NCBI GenBank assembly: GCA_010093485.1 | Contig: MU001502.1 | Coordinates: forward strand, 20,057 to 84,056 | Length of the DNA stretch: 64,000 bases | DNA from: Karstenula rhodostoma CBS 690.94 | Taxonomy: Eukaryota; Ascomycota; Dothideomycetes; Pleosporales; Didymosphaeriaceae | Reading direction: 5' to 3' | Part shown: positions 51,301-63,113 of the stretch, in pieces | How positions within the stretch are numbered: position 1 is the stretch's first letter | Layout: every line of letters starts with the position of its first letter | Position numbers and translations under genes: made by a program | Notes under the pieces: model-generated | Database searches by the model: none | Told to the model about the DNA's origin: nothing | Seen by the model: the letters and a program-made list of their open reading frames with translations, nothing else

Positions 51301-53997
51301 AGAGGATTCGGAAACTTTGAGCCCTCTGGGCGAGGAAATTTCCCAAGGGCCGACGGAACAACGTAAGTTTACCTTTTTATGGTAGTCCTATAGATGCACA
51401 GCTGATGAGATATAGCCCCAGACGACCCGATTCCGGAAGATCCTCTGCCTGCGAAGAAAAGGTCTCAAAAGCGGTCCAAGCCGAAACAAGCTGATAGGGA
51501 TATACCAGAAGGTTTCAAAGAAGGCATAGCAGAGGCTGAGGGTGTTGCACAGTCTGAGCATGACCTGGATGAACTTGAGCCTGATAATGAATCAGAGCTT
51601 GGAGATAAACCACAATCTGAGAACTCAGAACCCTGGGATGCACCAGAGGCTGAGAATGGTCTACAACCTGAGTATGAACCTCAAACCGATTATGAGCCCC
51701 AATCTGGGCACGAACAATCTGGGAACGAACAAAGCTTTGAGGCTACTCAACCACCTGAAGATGAACCACGCCGGAGCGATCCAAGTAAGCGCAAGAAGAA
51801 GAAACGATCCAAGAATAAGAAGAAGCACACGATAGACTCAGAAAGCATTCCTAGATGTAACTCCCTGCGTATGGTCACACCGGAGCCCGATTCAGATTCA
51901 GATACACCTTCCGGACGCTTTTCAGATCCAAAACTACTTACTTGGGTAGGCGGAGACGCAGACGAAGAGCGCTCAGAGCGCTCAGATCGAGATGCTCCCA
52001 CTGATCAATTTGAACAACAAAATTCGGATACAACAGGCGAATTAGACGCGGATGCACACTCTGAAACACAAACTTCGGAACAGGTAGCTGCGTCGGATGA
52101 AGACACATGCTCTGAGCGAGACATATCAGAGCAAGCGACAGAGTTGACTGAGGATGCAGGGTTCATTTACACATCTTCTGAGCGAGATATGTCGGAGCCG
52201 GTGATAGGGTTGGATGAGGAAACACGCTCCGAAACACACACATGCTCTGAGCGAGACATGTCAGAGCAGGCGACAGGGTTGGATGAGGATGCAGGGTCGA
52301 TTCACACATCTTCTGAGCGAGACGTGTCGGAACAGGTAGCTGCGTCGGATGAAGAGATATGCTCTGAGCGAGACATATCAGAGCAACCGACAGAGTTGAT
52401 TGAGGATGCAGGGTCGATTCACTCATCTTCTGAGCGAGATATGTCGGAGCCGGTGACAGGGTTGGATGAGGAAACACGCTCCGAAACACGCTCCGGAAGA
52501 CAAACCCGGGGACAACCAGCCGCGTTAGATGAGGATGCAGGTTCGATCCGCTCACCAAGATCCATCGCTCGATCAGGATCCAATGCGACAGCTGAATGGG
52601 AAATGGAAGGCAGTCGAGATCTCACGGTTGCAAGACAACGCTATCACTCGCCCTCAAGTTCAAGCGCGAGCTCAGAATCATCCTCTTCGGAACCATCCTC
52701 TTATAGAAGTCGCAAGCATGGGCCTATGTTGATTGAATATCTGTCAGACGTGGACAGGGAGCCAGTTTCTCCCCACAGTCTCGTAGGACGTGACGGGCAT
52801 GGTCAGCTTGAATACTACGCCCCAAAATCAAGCGCGAGCTCGGAATCATCCTCTTCAGAATCTTCCTCTTCAGAATCATCCTCTTATAGAAGTCGCAAGC
52901 ATGGGCCTATGTTGATTGAATATCTGCCAGACGCGGACAGGGAACCAGTTTCTCCCCACATGCTCATAGGGGGTGACGAGCATGGTCAGCTTGAGTACTA
53001 CGCCTCAAGTTCAAGCACAAGCTCGGAATCGTCCTCTTATAGAAGTCGCAAGCATGGGCCTATATTGATTGAATATCTTCCAGACGCGGACAAGGAACCA
53101 GTTGTATGCGGTTCGATCAAAGAGGGGGACGAAGATGGTTCAGTTGACGACGATGACGAACAGAGTCGAGTCAAAGAGCGCGACGAAAATTACCGACCCG
53201 AAAGGAATGACCAACGTGGCCCGATTGAAGAGGATAACGAATACAGCACGGTCGAAGAGGGCGACGACTACGGTACGCCTGAAGAGAGCAACGATTCTGG
53301 TTCAGTCACAACGATTGACGAGCACGATTCGACTTCGGACGCAAATTCAGTGTCAGATTCACGTCGACCCTCGGGACCGGAGCCTCACTATGAGAAGACT
53401 CGTGAAAATAAATGGTGGAAAAACATGTTACGCAGACGAGCGGAGAGACGATCCTCAGGACAATACCCAGAACATTCGATTCCAGACTTTGCTAGGGCCC
53501 TATCTCTACGCTCGGTCTCCATTGCTTCTACAAGCATACATTCTGCTTCAGACTCCTCATCTCAATATTCCCATTCTGGCTCGGAGTCAGATTCTGAGAT
53601 AGATCAAAATAGCGAGGGATCAGTTACGAGACGCGGTCCGGATTGTCATGAATACTTAGAAGAGGCACAGGCTCAATATGCGCCTTATAATATCGAGCAA
53701 TGGAGAGAAGAAGTAGCACCGGACTACGATCCCACACCTCCTCCATCTCCATACTCTGAACACCGCCCAGCTGATACGATGAAAGATGGAGATGCGGGCT
53801 ATAATTCCACGCCCCCTTCGCCATCATCGTCTGGACGTTCAGACTCTGCCAGATCATATCCTAGTGCTCGCTCAAGCAGCCAAGACTCTTTTTCGGTCTC
53901 ATGGTCAGGGAGCTCTCACCCACCGTCCTCAGAGGCTTCTTTATATCCTGAAGGTGATCAGGATTACGAGGACGAGGACGATGACAGGGGATCGTGA
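48377..53997 (+). CDS. Very large low-complexity repeat protein (1855 aa), function unknown
   Basis: Two exons, 48377-51362 and 51416-53997, join in frame (5568 nt) across a 53-bp GTAAGT..ATATAG intron. There is no signal peptide and no catalytic domain that I recognise. Residues 1-40 (MTWKRSKLLSKALGREVQYR and after) are the only globular-looking start. Then come a Ser/Thr/Pro/Lys-rich region; two copies of MTLDEALMRLRLIGQL (about 428-473); a Gly-rich array of GGPKMSKFGGLGG type (about 655-768); and seven RRDPI/KRDPI pentapeptides (about 820-854). The second exon has acidic repeats built on SERDMSEQATGLDEDAGS (about 1224-1360), then three SSYRSRKHGPMLIEYL units with Ser/Glu runs (about 1424-1560), then a Ser-rich end. 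Most of it should be disordered. It may be a scaffold or condensate-forming protein; this is a guess. Confidence 0.8.
50832..50937 (+). repeat. 15-bp tandem repeat coding for (K/R)RDPI pentapeptides
   Basis: About seven units of agagatcccatcaaa type in frame. Lys and Arg variants differ by one base (aaa/aga), and the first unit ends in Phe. Near-identity of units points to recent slippage. Confidence 0.9.
52650..53090 (+). repeat. Three long in-frame repeats (YRSRKHGP units)
   Basis: Three near-identical segments are centred on agaagtcgcaagcatgggcc, starting at about 52701, 52883 and 53034. Units 1 and 2 also share HGQLEYYA. Different Ser/Glu run lengths in front of each unit explain the uneven spacing. 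Confidence 0.85.
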
Positions 53998-56900
53998 AGG
54001 CCAGTGTATTTTGGATAGCTGCGTGACAGCAATGGAAAGTTTGCAATGGAATTTGGTTTGAGTATGTGTAATTTTCGCTTCAGTCGCAGATTGATTAGCT
54101 GTAACATTGGAATAGTGAGATAGTAGAATATAAAAACTGTTCAAGATAACCTGAAATCTGCCTGATTGTTACGACACTGATCCAGGCACACTAGTAAATA
54201 TAGATAAGAAGCTACCTCTCCACGCCCTGGTCTTCCCTAACCCAAAGGCAGTTACGCCGCAATCGTTTAATGATGAGACCTGTCTATATGTGCCCTATTA
54301 TAACAAAGATTCCACTCGGTCGTGGAGATTTTGCAGGTCCCAGTGCTCGACATTTGGACGCGCGAGATAACTGTTAGTAGCAAACCACTCTATTTTAACA
54401 CAAGTCTAACTCTCTTGCAATTCTTTCAATTGAATTTAAAGGGCCTCACATTCACCTTCACCGGTATTCTACGGCGTCGCCTTGGAAACGCGTAGAAATT
54501 TCGTTTGTTTGACGGCCAGGCATAGATGGCTCGTGCGCGTTGTTGCCTTCAAGTTTTCAGTCACAACTTCAACTCTCAACCTCCACACAACCACAACGTC
54601 TCTTTATTCTGATCAATTCCATGTGATCAGCCATCCTATCTAAATATTACCCACTTTCCTCTCTTGTCGGATCGCACCGCACCGCTTTTTTCCTTCGGTT
54701 CTGCATGAACCGCTCTTGTACATACAATTCCTCTACCTCCCCGCAGCAAGACGGCGCCTCCCTCTCTGCGGCAGCGAAAGCCTCCACCGTCAATCGAGCC
54801 ACGCCCAACGGGGGCTTCGGATGCCATCGAGGCTGTCCAAATTTCCGTGTCGGGGACCTCCTGTGGACCACACATCTCTCAAGCTCTGCTTGTGGTTGGG
54901 CGTCTGTCCCGCCTCTGCGCGCGGACTCGCTCCAAGGTCAATCACAGCGGTCTTTGCATCCTGGGTCTAGCGGTGGGAGGCTCTTCTTGGAGTTGCTTCA
55001 CCGACGCGAAAACAAGGGCAAGTTGGCCATAGCAGCAGGTGAAGATCGAGGTTCCCCACTTCGTGCATGTCTATGTCTCATGTATCTGCGGTATCCTATG
55101 CAGTGGAGGGACTGCTAGCAGTGATCTCTGTTGACCTGAATCCTTGAGGCCTTGGAACCCCGAGTGTGAAGGGTCCATGGCGGGATGCCGCAGGGTCGCG
55201 GGTTTACAATTGCCAACAGATACGACTTGCTTTGCAGGTCAGAACAGGCTGAAAAGTCCTTGGCAGCGAGGGGAATGGTCTGCTCCACCAGACAAGCCCC
55301 GTAAGCTCAGATCCCCATGCTTTGGTTATGGAACTATCCGATTGACCGGTAGCCGAGACGCGGCAATGGAGGATTTGGGAGATACTGGAAGCCTTCGGGG
55401 CTTTGGCTCTGAGGTTTTTGTGTCTCGGGATCTTGGTTACGGTCGGGTGCTTACCCACTGGGGGGTTTCGACTCTTCCAGATGCTTCGTTGAAGCTTTGC
55501 TTTTTTCGTTGGAACGCTCATCGCCTATGTGCCTCCGAAGAAGATAGCGATCCGGGCGGCTCGCATGTGGTGTCGCGATCGCGACCATTAACGAAGCTAT
55601 CGTTCTATCTTGTATATCGCGTCAACTGAAATCTAGTCATTTAATCTTGAGCGCGCATCACTGCAGTAGACTCTTCCTCTGCTGGATAAGTGGTGATGAT
55701 TCCTTGCTGCCTTCACTTTCGCGGGCCGGAACGTAGCTACCTATATTTTGGGTGCGATTTGAGCGGTGAATTGAACGACATTGAAACTAACTTTTTGAAG
55801 TGTATATCTTCATTACACTGATGAGCGTACTGATTAGGGGAACCGAAGGAGAGGAAGAGCGCGATGGACGGGGCGCCACATCCTTCTCTGCCAATAGTCT
55901 AGCTTGAAAAGGATTAGCGTTCATGTGATCACTGGGAATAACTTCTATTCAGGCTGTCACTCTGTTACTTCGAACAAGCGACTTGTCGGCAAACTATACA
56001 GACCTAGCAGTGGTCTCCTGGGAGTCATCGTCAAATCGTCCTTGCTTCCTGTCCATCGGATCGAGATGAGACCATCGCCATAAAATCCCTACGGCAAGAG
56101 CATCGCTTCATGGGCTCTAGGTACAGTCCCATCTCTATAGCTCACGGAACCCATCAAATTACGTACAGAGAACATACGAGGCGTTCTGCCTTTAGGCCAG
56201 CCTACGGCAGGTCGGCGGAAGGGGTACACTACGCACAATTACGACTCTTACAAGACGGTGCGCCGCGATTACAGTGTCCAATACACATTGTTCGATGCTA
56301 TACACTCACGTAGATAATAGTCCAATATAAGATTTACATGATAGCACTACTTCGGAGGCTCAACTTCGACAGCGTTCAATCTCTTCGGGTTTGTTTTCTT
56401 CCCCACATTCGTTAGTCTGGATCTTTAGTCTTGTCACTCGTCACATTCAGTCTCTCAAGATAGACTTCTTCTTCGATTTTGATTGTCTTGCTGTAAAAGA
56501 CACTCTTCTTCTTTCTTATCAACATGTTGGTCAAATCTAAAGTTAGTAGCCCTCTTACAGCAACTATCGCGGCCGTTGGTATTCCCATTTCAAGTCTTTC
56601 CTCTAGTCGCATCCGACCCTAGCGAACATCGCGGCTTCCATGTGATGGCAGTTACTGTCGATCTGTCGATGGCTCTTTGATCGTACGTCGTAAGATCCTG
56701 CGTTGTACCTCAAGTGATGCACTCAGCCTGATGAAACGCATTACAGCTTCGGTCAAAAACACCGCACCCGCAGCGCAGCGCACCTCATTTCCTATTTCGG
56801 CCCCTAGACCCCCGATCCGCCCACGCGATTGATCCACCCCGCTTCAACAACCCACCGGATTGTCCCATGCATACAAATCGCGCATCCACGTTCTACAAAT

Positions 56901-59900
56901 ACAGATCGCGTTCGCTGACCACGGCGCGCTTTCGACTCATCTGACTGACTTCCCGGGTTCCCTATACCATTTTGCAGATGAAAGTCGGGAGGGCTTCCGT
57001 GTCCCGAGTCTGGCCGTCGGCAAGCGTGCCGATCTGCGAACTTCGGCCTGCACATGTGGATCTAGAATATATCAATTCGCGCTTGTCGCATGAAAAGGAG
57101 AAAGGTAACGGTGTCCTTGGAAGACACATTAACTTCTTTTACACTCAATAATATTCTCGTCACATCATTTCCAAGTCTCTCTCGGGTCGCAAAACACCCC
57201 GTTCAAACGCGCCAAAAAGAAGCACCACATCGAACCAGTGATACAAAGACCGTTTCCGGACCTTCTGGCGGAAAATACACTCCATACCAAACCTTCAACT
57301 GCACACCTTACCAAGCCGCCCTAAGCTCGATTAATCCACGCGGGGTTCCACCCATAAAGGCGCACATCTTCAGCTCTTGGTCCCCAGCCTTTCAACCCAC
57401 GGCTTCAACTCCGTCCTTTCTGAACCCCTCCCCCAAATCCCGGATACAGGCTTACCTCCGGACCCAACCCAGCCCAACTCAAGAGCTAAGCGGCCGACCG
57501 AACAATCGACCATGCTCGAAGTATTCTACCTCTTCATCGTCATCGCAATCGGCGAGCGCGTTATAAATTGCATTGTGGAGGCGCCGGTGCATCCGCGGTT
57601 TTTAATGGGGAGAGAGATTGATGGTAGAATAACAAGAAGCTAGAGCGAGGTACTGGAAGGGAAGAAAAGGGATGTGTAGGATCTGAACGGTGAGAGAGGC
57701 ATGGCATATCATGACCTAAAATGATGGGACTGGGTAATGAACAATGTACAAATTAGGTGTTGAGAATTTTGATGGGTATCATGCGCGTGTTGGGGAGCTT
57801 GCACAGTAGAGCGCTTGGCGGTGAGTAAGACATGACATGTACATGAACACCAGCTGTCCGTTTTGTGGTGCGGATGGGATGGAGTTGCTGAGCATCAACG
57901 ACGCGACCGCTGACAAGTGTGATATGGTCCAGCGACCGAGCGTATGAAGGTTGACTTGATCCAGTGCATACCGGGTGTGCTTCTCTCAAGGCAGCCTGGA
58001 ATGTCACCGTGTGACTTTTTGTTGAATGACGTAAAGGCATGTTCGGACGGTAGGCTCACATATGAGACGAGCCGTCTAGGGACTATCATTGTGACTAACC
58101 AGACTTTTACCAAATATGAAACATTTCGGATAGAACGGAGGAACAGCACGTGGGTCACGCGGGTAGATATTGTCCACTATGTTAGGGACACTAAGCCGAT
58201 GTGCACTTCTGCTGCTCTGTATTTCTAACGCTTATGCATCGCTAGATGGAGATCCCGCCCAATCTAAATACTGATAATAAGAGTGCTGGATGGCTACGGT
58301 TTAGTAAGGAAGAACGAACTCTAGGTGTCTCACTGATGGTAAAACTAAGGGGAGAATTAATCGCTTCAGCACCTGCCGGAGGGGCAGTAAGTGGCTCCAG
58401 TGTGCGAACCGAAGATGTACATGGAGAACTTGCTGTAGAGTTCAATTGTTGTTAAGTGAGGCAGCGGTTGCGTTGATTGTGGAGAACATGCGCACACACG
58501 GCAGCAGAACGTAATAGAGCTACGACCAGTTGCGTGCCACGATCAACGAATCACCTTGAAACACAAGCTGTCAAAGAAAGACAAAGTCATTCCAGGCAGG
58601 TCAACGAGACGGCACTGCAAAGAAGGAACGATATCCGGATCTGGTTTAGCGTCAACCAGACCGGAGGAAAGACCACAACGTGGAGCGATGACTTTGTCAC
58701 ATGGCTCGCGCGCTTCGTTTCTCTGCTCTTGCTGCCCACAGCATACCTTCCTTCCACGCTCTCTGAAACTGGCGGTTTGATGTCAAGCGCCAGAACGCAG
58801 CGAAGCGCCGCGCTTGAGTTGACGACCTCGGTCGGACAGCGGCTCCTGAGGTGGCGCACACCAACGCCAACCGGCGGTTTCAACAACTGCACACCTGTCC
58901 ACGACACCAGCGACGCCCAGTGGAGCCACCGCGGATCCTATAACGATTGGCAAGTTCGAGGCTTTACTCCAGATCTACGCTCAAGACTTTGCGGTCCCGC
59001 AGCGTTGCTATCGACACTATACCCCGGCGCTATTCACAGTAGCGTAGCCTGCGAGATGAACCGGCGCCATGCAGTTCTGATGCCAGCGTTTTACTATCCA
59101 CCCATCCTCGGAGGCGGATCCGTGAAAAATGTCGTTTGAGAAGCTTAATCGACCGCGAAACCCTCTGGTGGATTGTTGAATGACGGGAAGAGAAAGACGG
59201 CGCGACGATCAGTGTGTGGAGAGGGCGAAAACTCGACAGGTGCTACTGAGCACACCGACAAGCTAACAGTTCGTTGAGGACTGGCATTAGCAATGTGCCT
59301 AAACAGCGGCCCGACACTGTTGACGGATACGATGCCTAGTGCGTCGCGCAAACTACACTACATGTGTAATAGTTGACGAGGTCTCACAGTGAAGCCACTA
59401 AAACCTCCTACCTTTCCACAGGTGGGCGACGTCCGCATTCTTGAATGCGGGCTGTGTGGTGGAAGCGGACATCCTGACAGCGGGTCCGCAAGCGAGTGCG
59501 CTGTCAGCTCCGAACACAACAGTGAGCAGCGAGCCTCCACGGTCTCACCCACACTGCCACAACCTCACAACGTGCTGTGAAACTCATTACCGGAAGGTGT
59601 GCACATGGTCGAGACGACTCCGCTGCCTTCCTCGTGTAAATCCCGAGATCTCGCACGGAAACAGGAAGACGTACGCCAATCACGCTCTCTGTACGCTGTG
59701 CTTACCATGACGAAGATGAAGTCCGCAACACCGATGATATGTTTCTCCACAACAACCAGGTGCGATGCAGCGAAGAGAGTCACAGCGTCCGCGTGTCCAA
59801 ACAGTGGGCTGCAGCCAGAAGTTCTGTTGGGGTGTGATTAGGCGTGGTCGGGATCATGTGGAGATGTCCCCAGTGACAGCGTGAGGACGATCGACGATAA

Positions 59901-60968
59901 CTGAACGACACTGGACGACAGCGAAGACAATACGCTGCATACGTGGCGCGCAGTCTGGGAGAGCAAGACAGCACATCATGTGTTGCTGCATGATCGCAGT
60001 GCAAGTCGCAGGTTGAGGGAGCTTCGCCCGGTCATCAAGCGGTCTTGTTCCCTCGGCATCATTCGGCTTCTTTCCCACTCGTGCCGTCCTCCCCACCGAG
60101 ATGCTTGTGGCTCAGCTCCTGACCCGTTTTTGGGAGGCAAGAAGATCGAGATGAGCACGCCCCATGCAACGGTCTGGACCACCGTTGTGCAGTGGAGCCA
60201 CAAAAAGTCGCGAAGCAGTCGTTGCTCGGCTAGACAGGATTTCACCTCAGGTTCACGCTCCTCTGCTGGTCGAGCGTGGAGTTCGCTGGCCGAATTTGCG
60301 CTGTCGAAAGGGCGCTAGTACCTGATTCTGATCAATTGTTCCCCTCGCTAGCGCACGCCACAGCGCACATTTGAAACGTGGTGTCCGAACACCCAGGCCG
60401 ATGGTTTATCGACCAATGAATTATTTCTCTTATACAGTACTATGAAACAGGGTATAAAATCACCCGCTAGTCCGACGATCTACACTCTCTTGGGAGGACC
60501 TGGCCGGGTGCGTGCTTGCTCAGGCGCAGGTACAGCAGCATGCCCCTGACAACCCTCCAGACTCATTGTTGCGGCCCTGGTTGCATATAACGTCTAAAAC
60601 GTTGACATGCGGAGAAGCAGCCACTGTAGGCGGCTTGATACAATACAGTTTAGCTAAGGCCTGCTCCGGTTGCTTACCGCTGTATAACGTTGAGCGTGGG
60701 TCAGCCTCACGAACCCCTGAGCATGTGTGTCCAATCACTACGACTCTAAAGCTGCAGGTACCCATCCGACGGCCGAGAAGACGCTGATCGCACTGTGGCC
60801 CAGAAACACCGCAGCGAGCTAAATTGAGGAGTGGAGTACGGCAGTCCGGCTACCCAGGGACCGGATTCGCTGAAAAGTAGGGCCTTCAGGGGGCACACGG
60901 AGCTTGGTGGGATCGTGCATACGCTGTGCCCAGAAGGCGCAGAGTTGCGGAGGATGCGATGGCGTCGG
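53998..60968. other. 7-kb stretch without a recognisable gene
   Basis: Composition is normal, not AT-rich. Open frames here overlap on both strands, lack motifs and seldom start in good context: for example 54705-55118 + (137 codons), 55144-55629 +, 57090-57566 + and 58477-59139 + (its 5' end has no ATG). A frame at 57511-57643 + would give a 43-residue peptide with one membrane-like segment (MLEVFYLFIVIAI). A pyrimidine-rich leader-like stretch lies at about 54540-54620. No tRNA or rRNA was seen. Non-coding transcripts or fragmented genes are possible. Confidence 0.5.
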
Positions 60969-60999
60969 CCAATCTCCCAGCATGGGCAGGCGTATATAG
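60969..60999 (+). promoter_or_regulatory. CCAAT box and TATA box of the CAP-protein gene
   Basis: CCAAT at 60969-60973 and TATATAG at 60993-60999. The leader up to the ATG at 61231 is A/C-rich and carries caaaac/ccaaaa runs just before the start (about 61196-61227), typical of highly expressed fungal genes. Confidence 0.6.
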
Positions 61000-61230
61000 C
61001 CAGCAGTCGCCCGCTCCTCTCCCACCGCGGATAAGTTTGAGACTTCGACGAGACCAGTCACTCTTTGTACTATTCACATTCTTTAACACGTTCCATTGAG
61101 GACATCACATTCATTATCAACACAACAAAGCCATCAAAACCACCAAATTTAGCCACTCACAACAAATACCGTCGTCGAACCCACTCAACTTTCCTCAAAA
61201 CCAAAATCAAAACCAAAACCAAATTTCAGA

Positions 61231-61995
61231 ATGCACTCCTACGCTACCCTCGGCATGCTTGCCCTTGCGGGCTCCGCCATGGCTGCTCCTCGTCCTCACT
61301 ACGGCCACGGAGGCAACCCCCACATCGTCTGGGAGACGGCCGTGGTCACCCTCATCGTCGGCCCTGACGGCCAGCCCGTCAACGCAGCTGCCCCCACACC
61401 CGCGCCGGAGGTTGAGCATGGATACCAAGCCGCTCCCCCCGCCAAGCCCACCTCCTATGTGGTCGTATCTCCTCCTCAGTCGTACCAGGTTCCCGAGCAA
61501 CCATCTCCTACCCCGTCTCCTGAGCCATCGCCCTCGCCCTCGCCCTCAGCCTACCCGGAGCCTTCCACGCCTGCTCCGTCTCCTACTCCTGCTCCGGAGC
61601 CCAGCAACCCCCCGTCTTCGGGCGGTGGTTACATCGACATTGCCAACCAGTGGCGCGCCAAGCTCGGTCTCCCCGCGTACAAGCTGGACGAGACTCTCCA
61701 GAAGAACGCGCTGAAGACATGCGACGATGGCAACGGTGAGATGGAGCACGAGCTCAACCCCGGAACGTTCGGCCAGACGCTCGCGCCCGGACAGCCCGAC
61801 GAGTTCGAGCGCGTCTTCGTTGGCGGCTGGCTCTGCGAGAAGTCCAGCCTGGCCGGCCTCGAGGGCGTCTGCGATACCATGTCCCCGGGCTGGAATTACC
61901 GTGGCCAGACTGGCCACGCCGACATCATCACGGGCGACTACACCAAGATCGGATGCGCCAACGCCAACGGCATCTGGGGCTGCGACTACGCTTAA
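61231..61995 (+). CDS. Secreted CAP/PR-1-like protein with Pro/Ser linker (254 aa)
   Basis: A single-exon gene of 254 codons. It starts with a signal peptide (MHSYATLGMLALAGSAMAA). A Pro/Ala-rich region follows, then a Pro/Ser/Glu linker (about 88-132) of PSPTPSPEPSPSPSPS type. Residues about 136-254 resemble a CAP domain: ANQWRAKLGLPAYKLDETL, then MEHELNPGTFGQTLAPG in place of the usual H..YGENLA, then TGHADIITGDYTKIGCA in place of GHYTQIVW..T..VGC, ending in GIWGCDYA. Glu of GEN is Gln, and the Tyr-Thr-Gln motif is lost, so this is a divergent member. Fungal CAP proteins bind sterols or lipids and some act in virulence; the role here is open. Four cysteines in the CAP part could form disulfides. 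Confidence 0.85.
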   Translation: MHSYATLGMLALAGSAMAAPRPHYGHGGNPHIVWETAVVTLIVGPDGQPVNAAAPTPAPEVEHGYQAAPPAKPTSYVVVSPPQSYQVPEQPSPTPSPEPSPSPSPSAYPEPSTPAPSPTPAPEPSNPPSSGGGYIDIANQWRAKLGLPAYKLDETLQKNALKTCDDGNGEMEHELNPGTFGQTLAPGQPDEFERVFVGGWLCEKSSLAGLEGVCDTMSPGWNYRGQTGHADIITGDYTKIGCANANGIWGCDYA

Positions 61996-63113
61996 GCGCG
62001 TCGTGTCGGCCCTCTCTAGGTACAGCAGAAGGATGGGTCGGGTCACTGCTGGGGGAAGTCCAAAGCTGGGTGTGGCGGGGCGTGGATGCGCCGGATTCTT
62101 GTTCTTGTCAGTACGTTGATTGTACGATTCTTATTTTCAGACGGCTAGTCGCTGCAATTGATGCGTTTATTTCATGGCTGAAACATGTGTTTGTCCCGTG
62201 CTCCATTGTGTTTACCTGACGTGCCTCCCAGTCCATTGTTTTGTTTCCAGCTAACGCAGCGATCGACTCGGTCAAGCCAGCAAGCGCCAGGCAGTCGCCA
62301 ATTTGGCGCCCTCAGCTAATCACAGCGCTGGCCATCGGCTCCTCGTCCACGCCCTGTCGCACCGCTGCCAGCGCGTTGTGCGGCGCTGAGCGCAACAAAG
62401 GCTGCGACACGAAGAGTCGTTCCCGCTTTGTTTCAATCGTCGTGCGACGTCCTGTGTCGTGTCATGCTGCTAAAGGTAATGTTATGGCTAACGCCCGACA
62501 AGGGAGGAAGGAAGGCCCAAGCGAGGCGCCCCGCAGCCGTCCGCTGTCAGCCCGGGACCATTCACGAGGAGCATATACTGAGGGTGTCGCTGTTGCTGCT
62601 GCGCTCCCGCGATGATGTCGAAGGAGAGTTGTCAGGACCGGCAGGGACTCGTGTTGGGTGTCGCTCTTGGCAGCGGCGCGGGCTCGCCTCCACAAAGCAC
62701 ATGAACACACAGTTTCGTGTCACTGCCATCAACTACTCACCCGCCCTTCAACTCACGATCCGCAGACTCAGGCTATGTCGCTCGTCGTCGATTGTCAGAT
62801 TCGAACGCCAACAGTCAGAATGGCGGCCGGTACTGACTCCCAGGCGCGGGTTCCGTAAGACACAACCAACACCGCGCACTAGCTCTCTCGGGTCTGCCTC
62901 ACGCACAGCAGTAGCTTCGTGATTGGGTCCCTCGCCTGGGTGCCAGAAGACAGCCATGGCAACACCCTCCAGACCGTCGAGCATCGTTCGAGCGGGGGCT
63001 CGGTGTTCGGTCTACAGCGCCATGTGCCCTCATATCTAGAGCGCTGAGCTGCCGCCGCAGCCAGCCCACCGTCACGGTACCAAGAACACATCTCAACACC
63101 TTGCGGACACAAC
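61996..63113. other. Intergenic, nothing recognised
   Basis: 3' flank of the CAP gene and promoter of the second BVMO. Overlapping open frames on both strands (up to 164 codons at 62428-62922 +) lack motifs. Confidence 0.55.

Noticed and set aside
54705..55118. 137-codon frame after a pyrimidine-rich leader
   Set aside because: Overlapping frames on both strands are equally open; no recognisable motif. Kept only as part of the unassigned stretch.
58477..59139. 220-codon frame on + strand
   Set aside because: No ATG at its 5' end, no motif, mixed composition.
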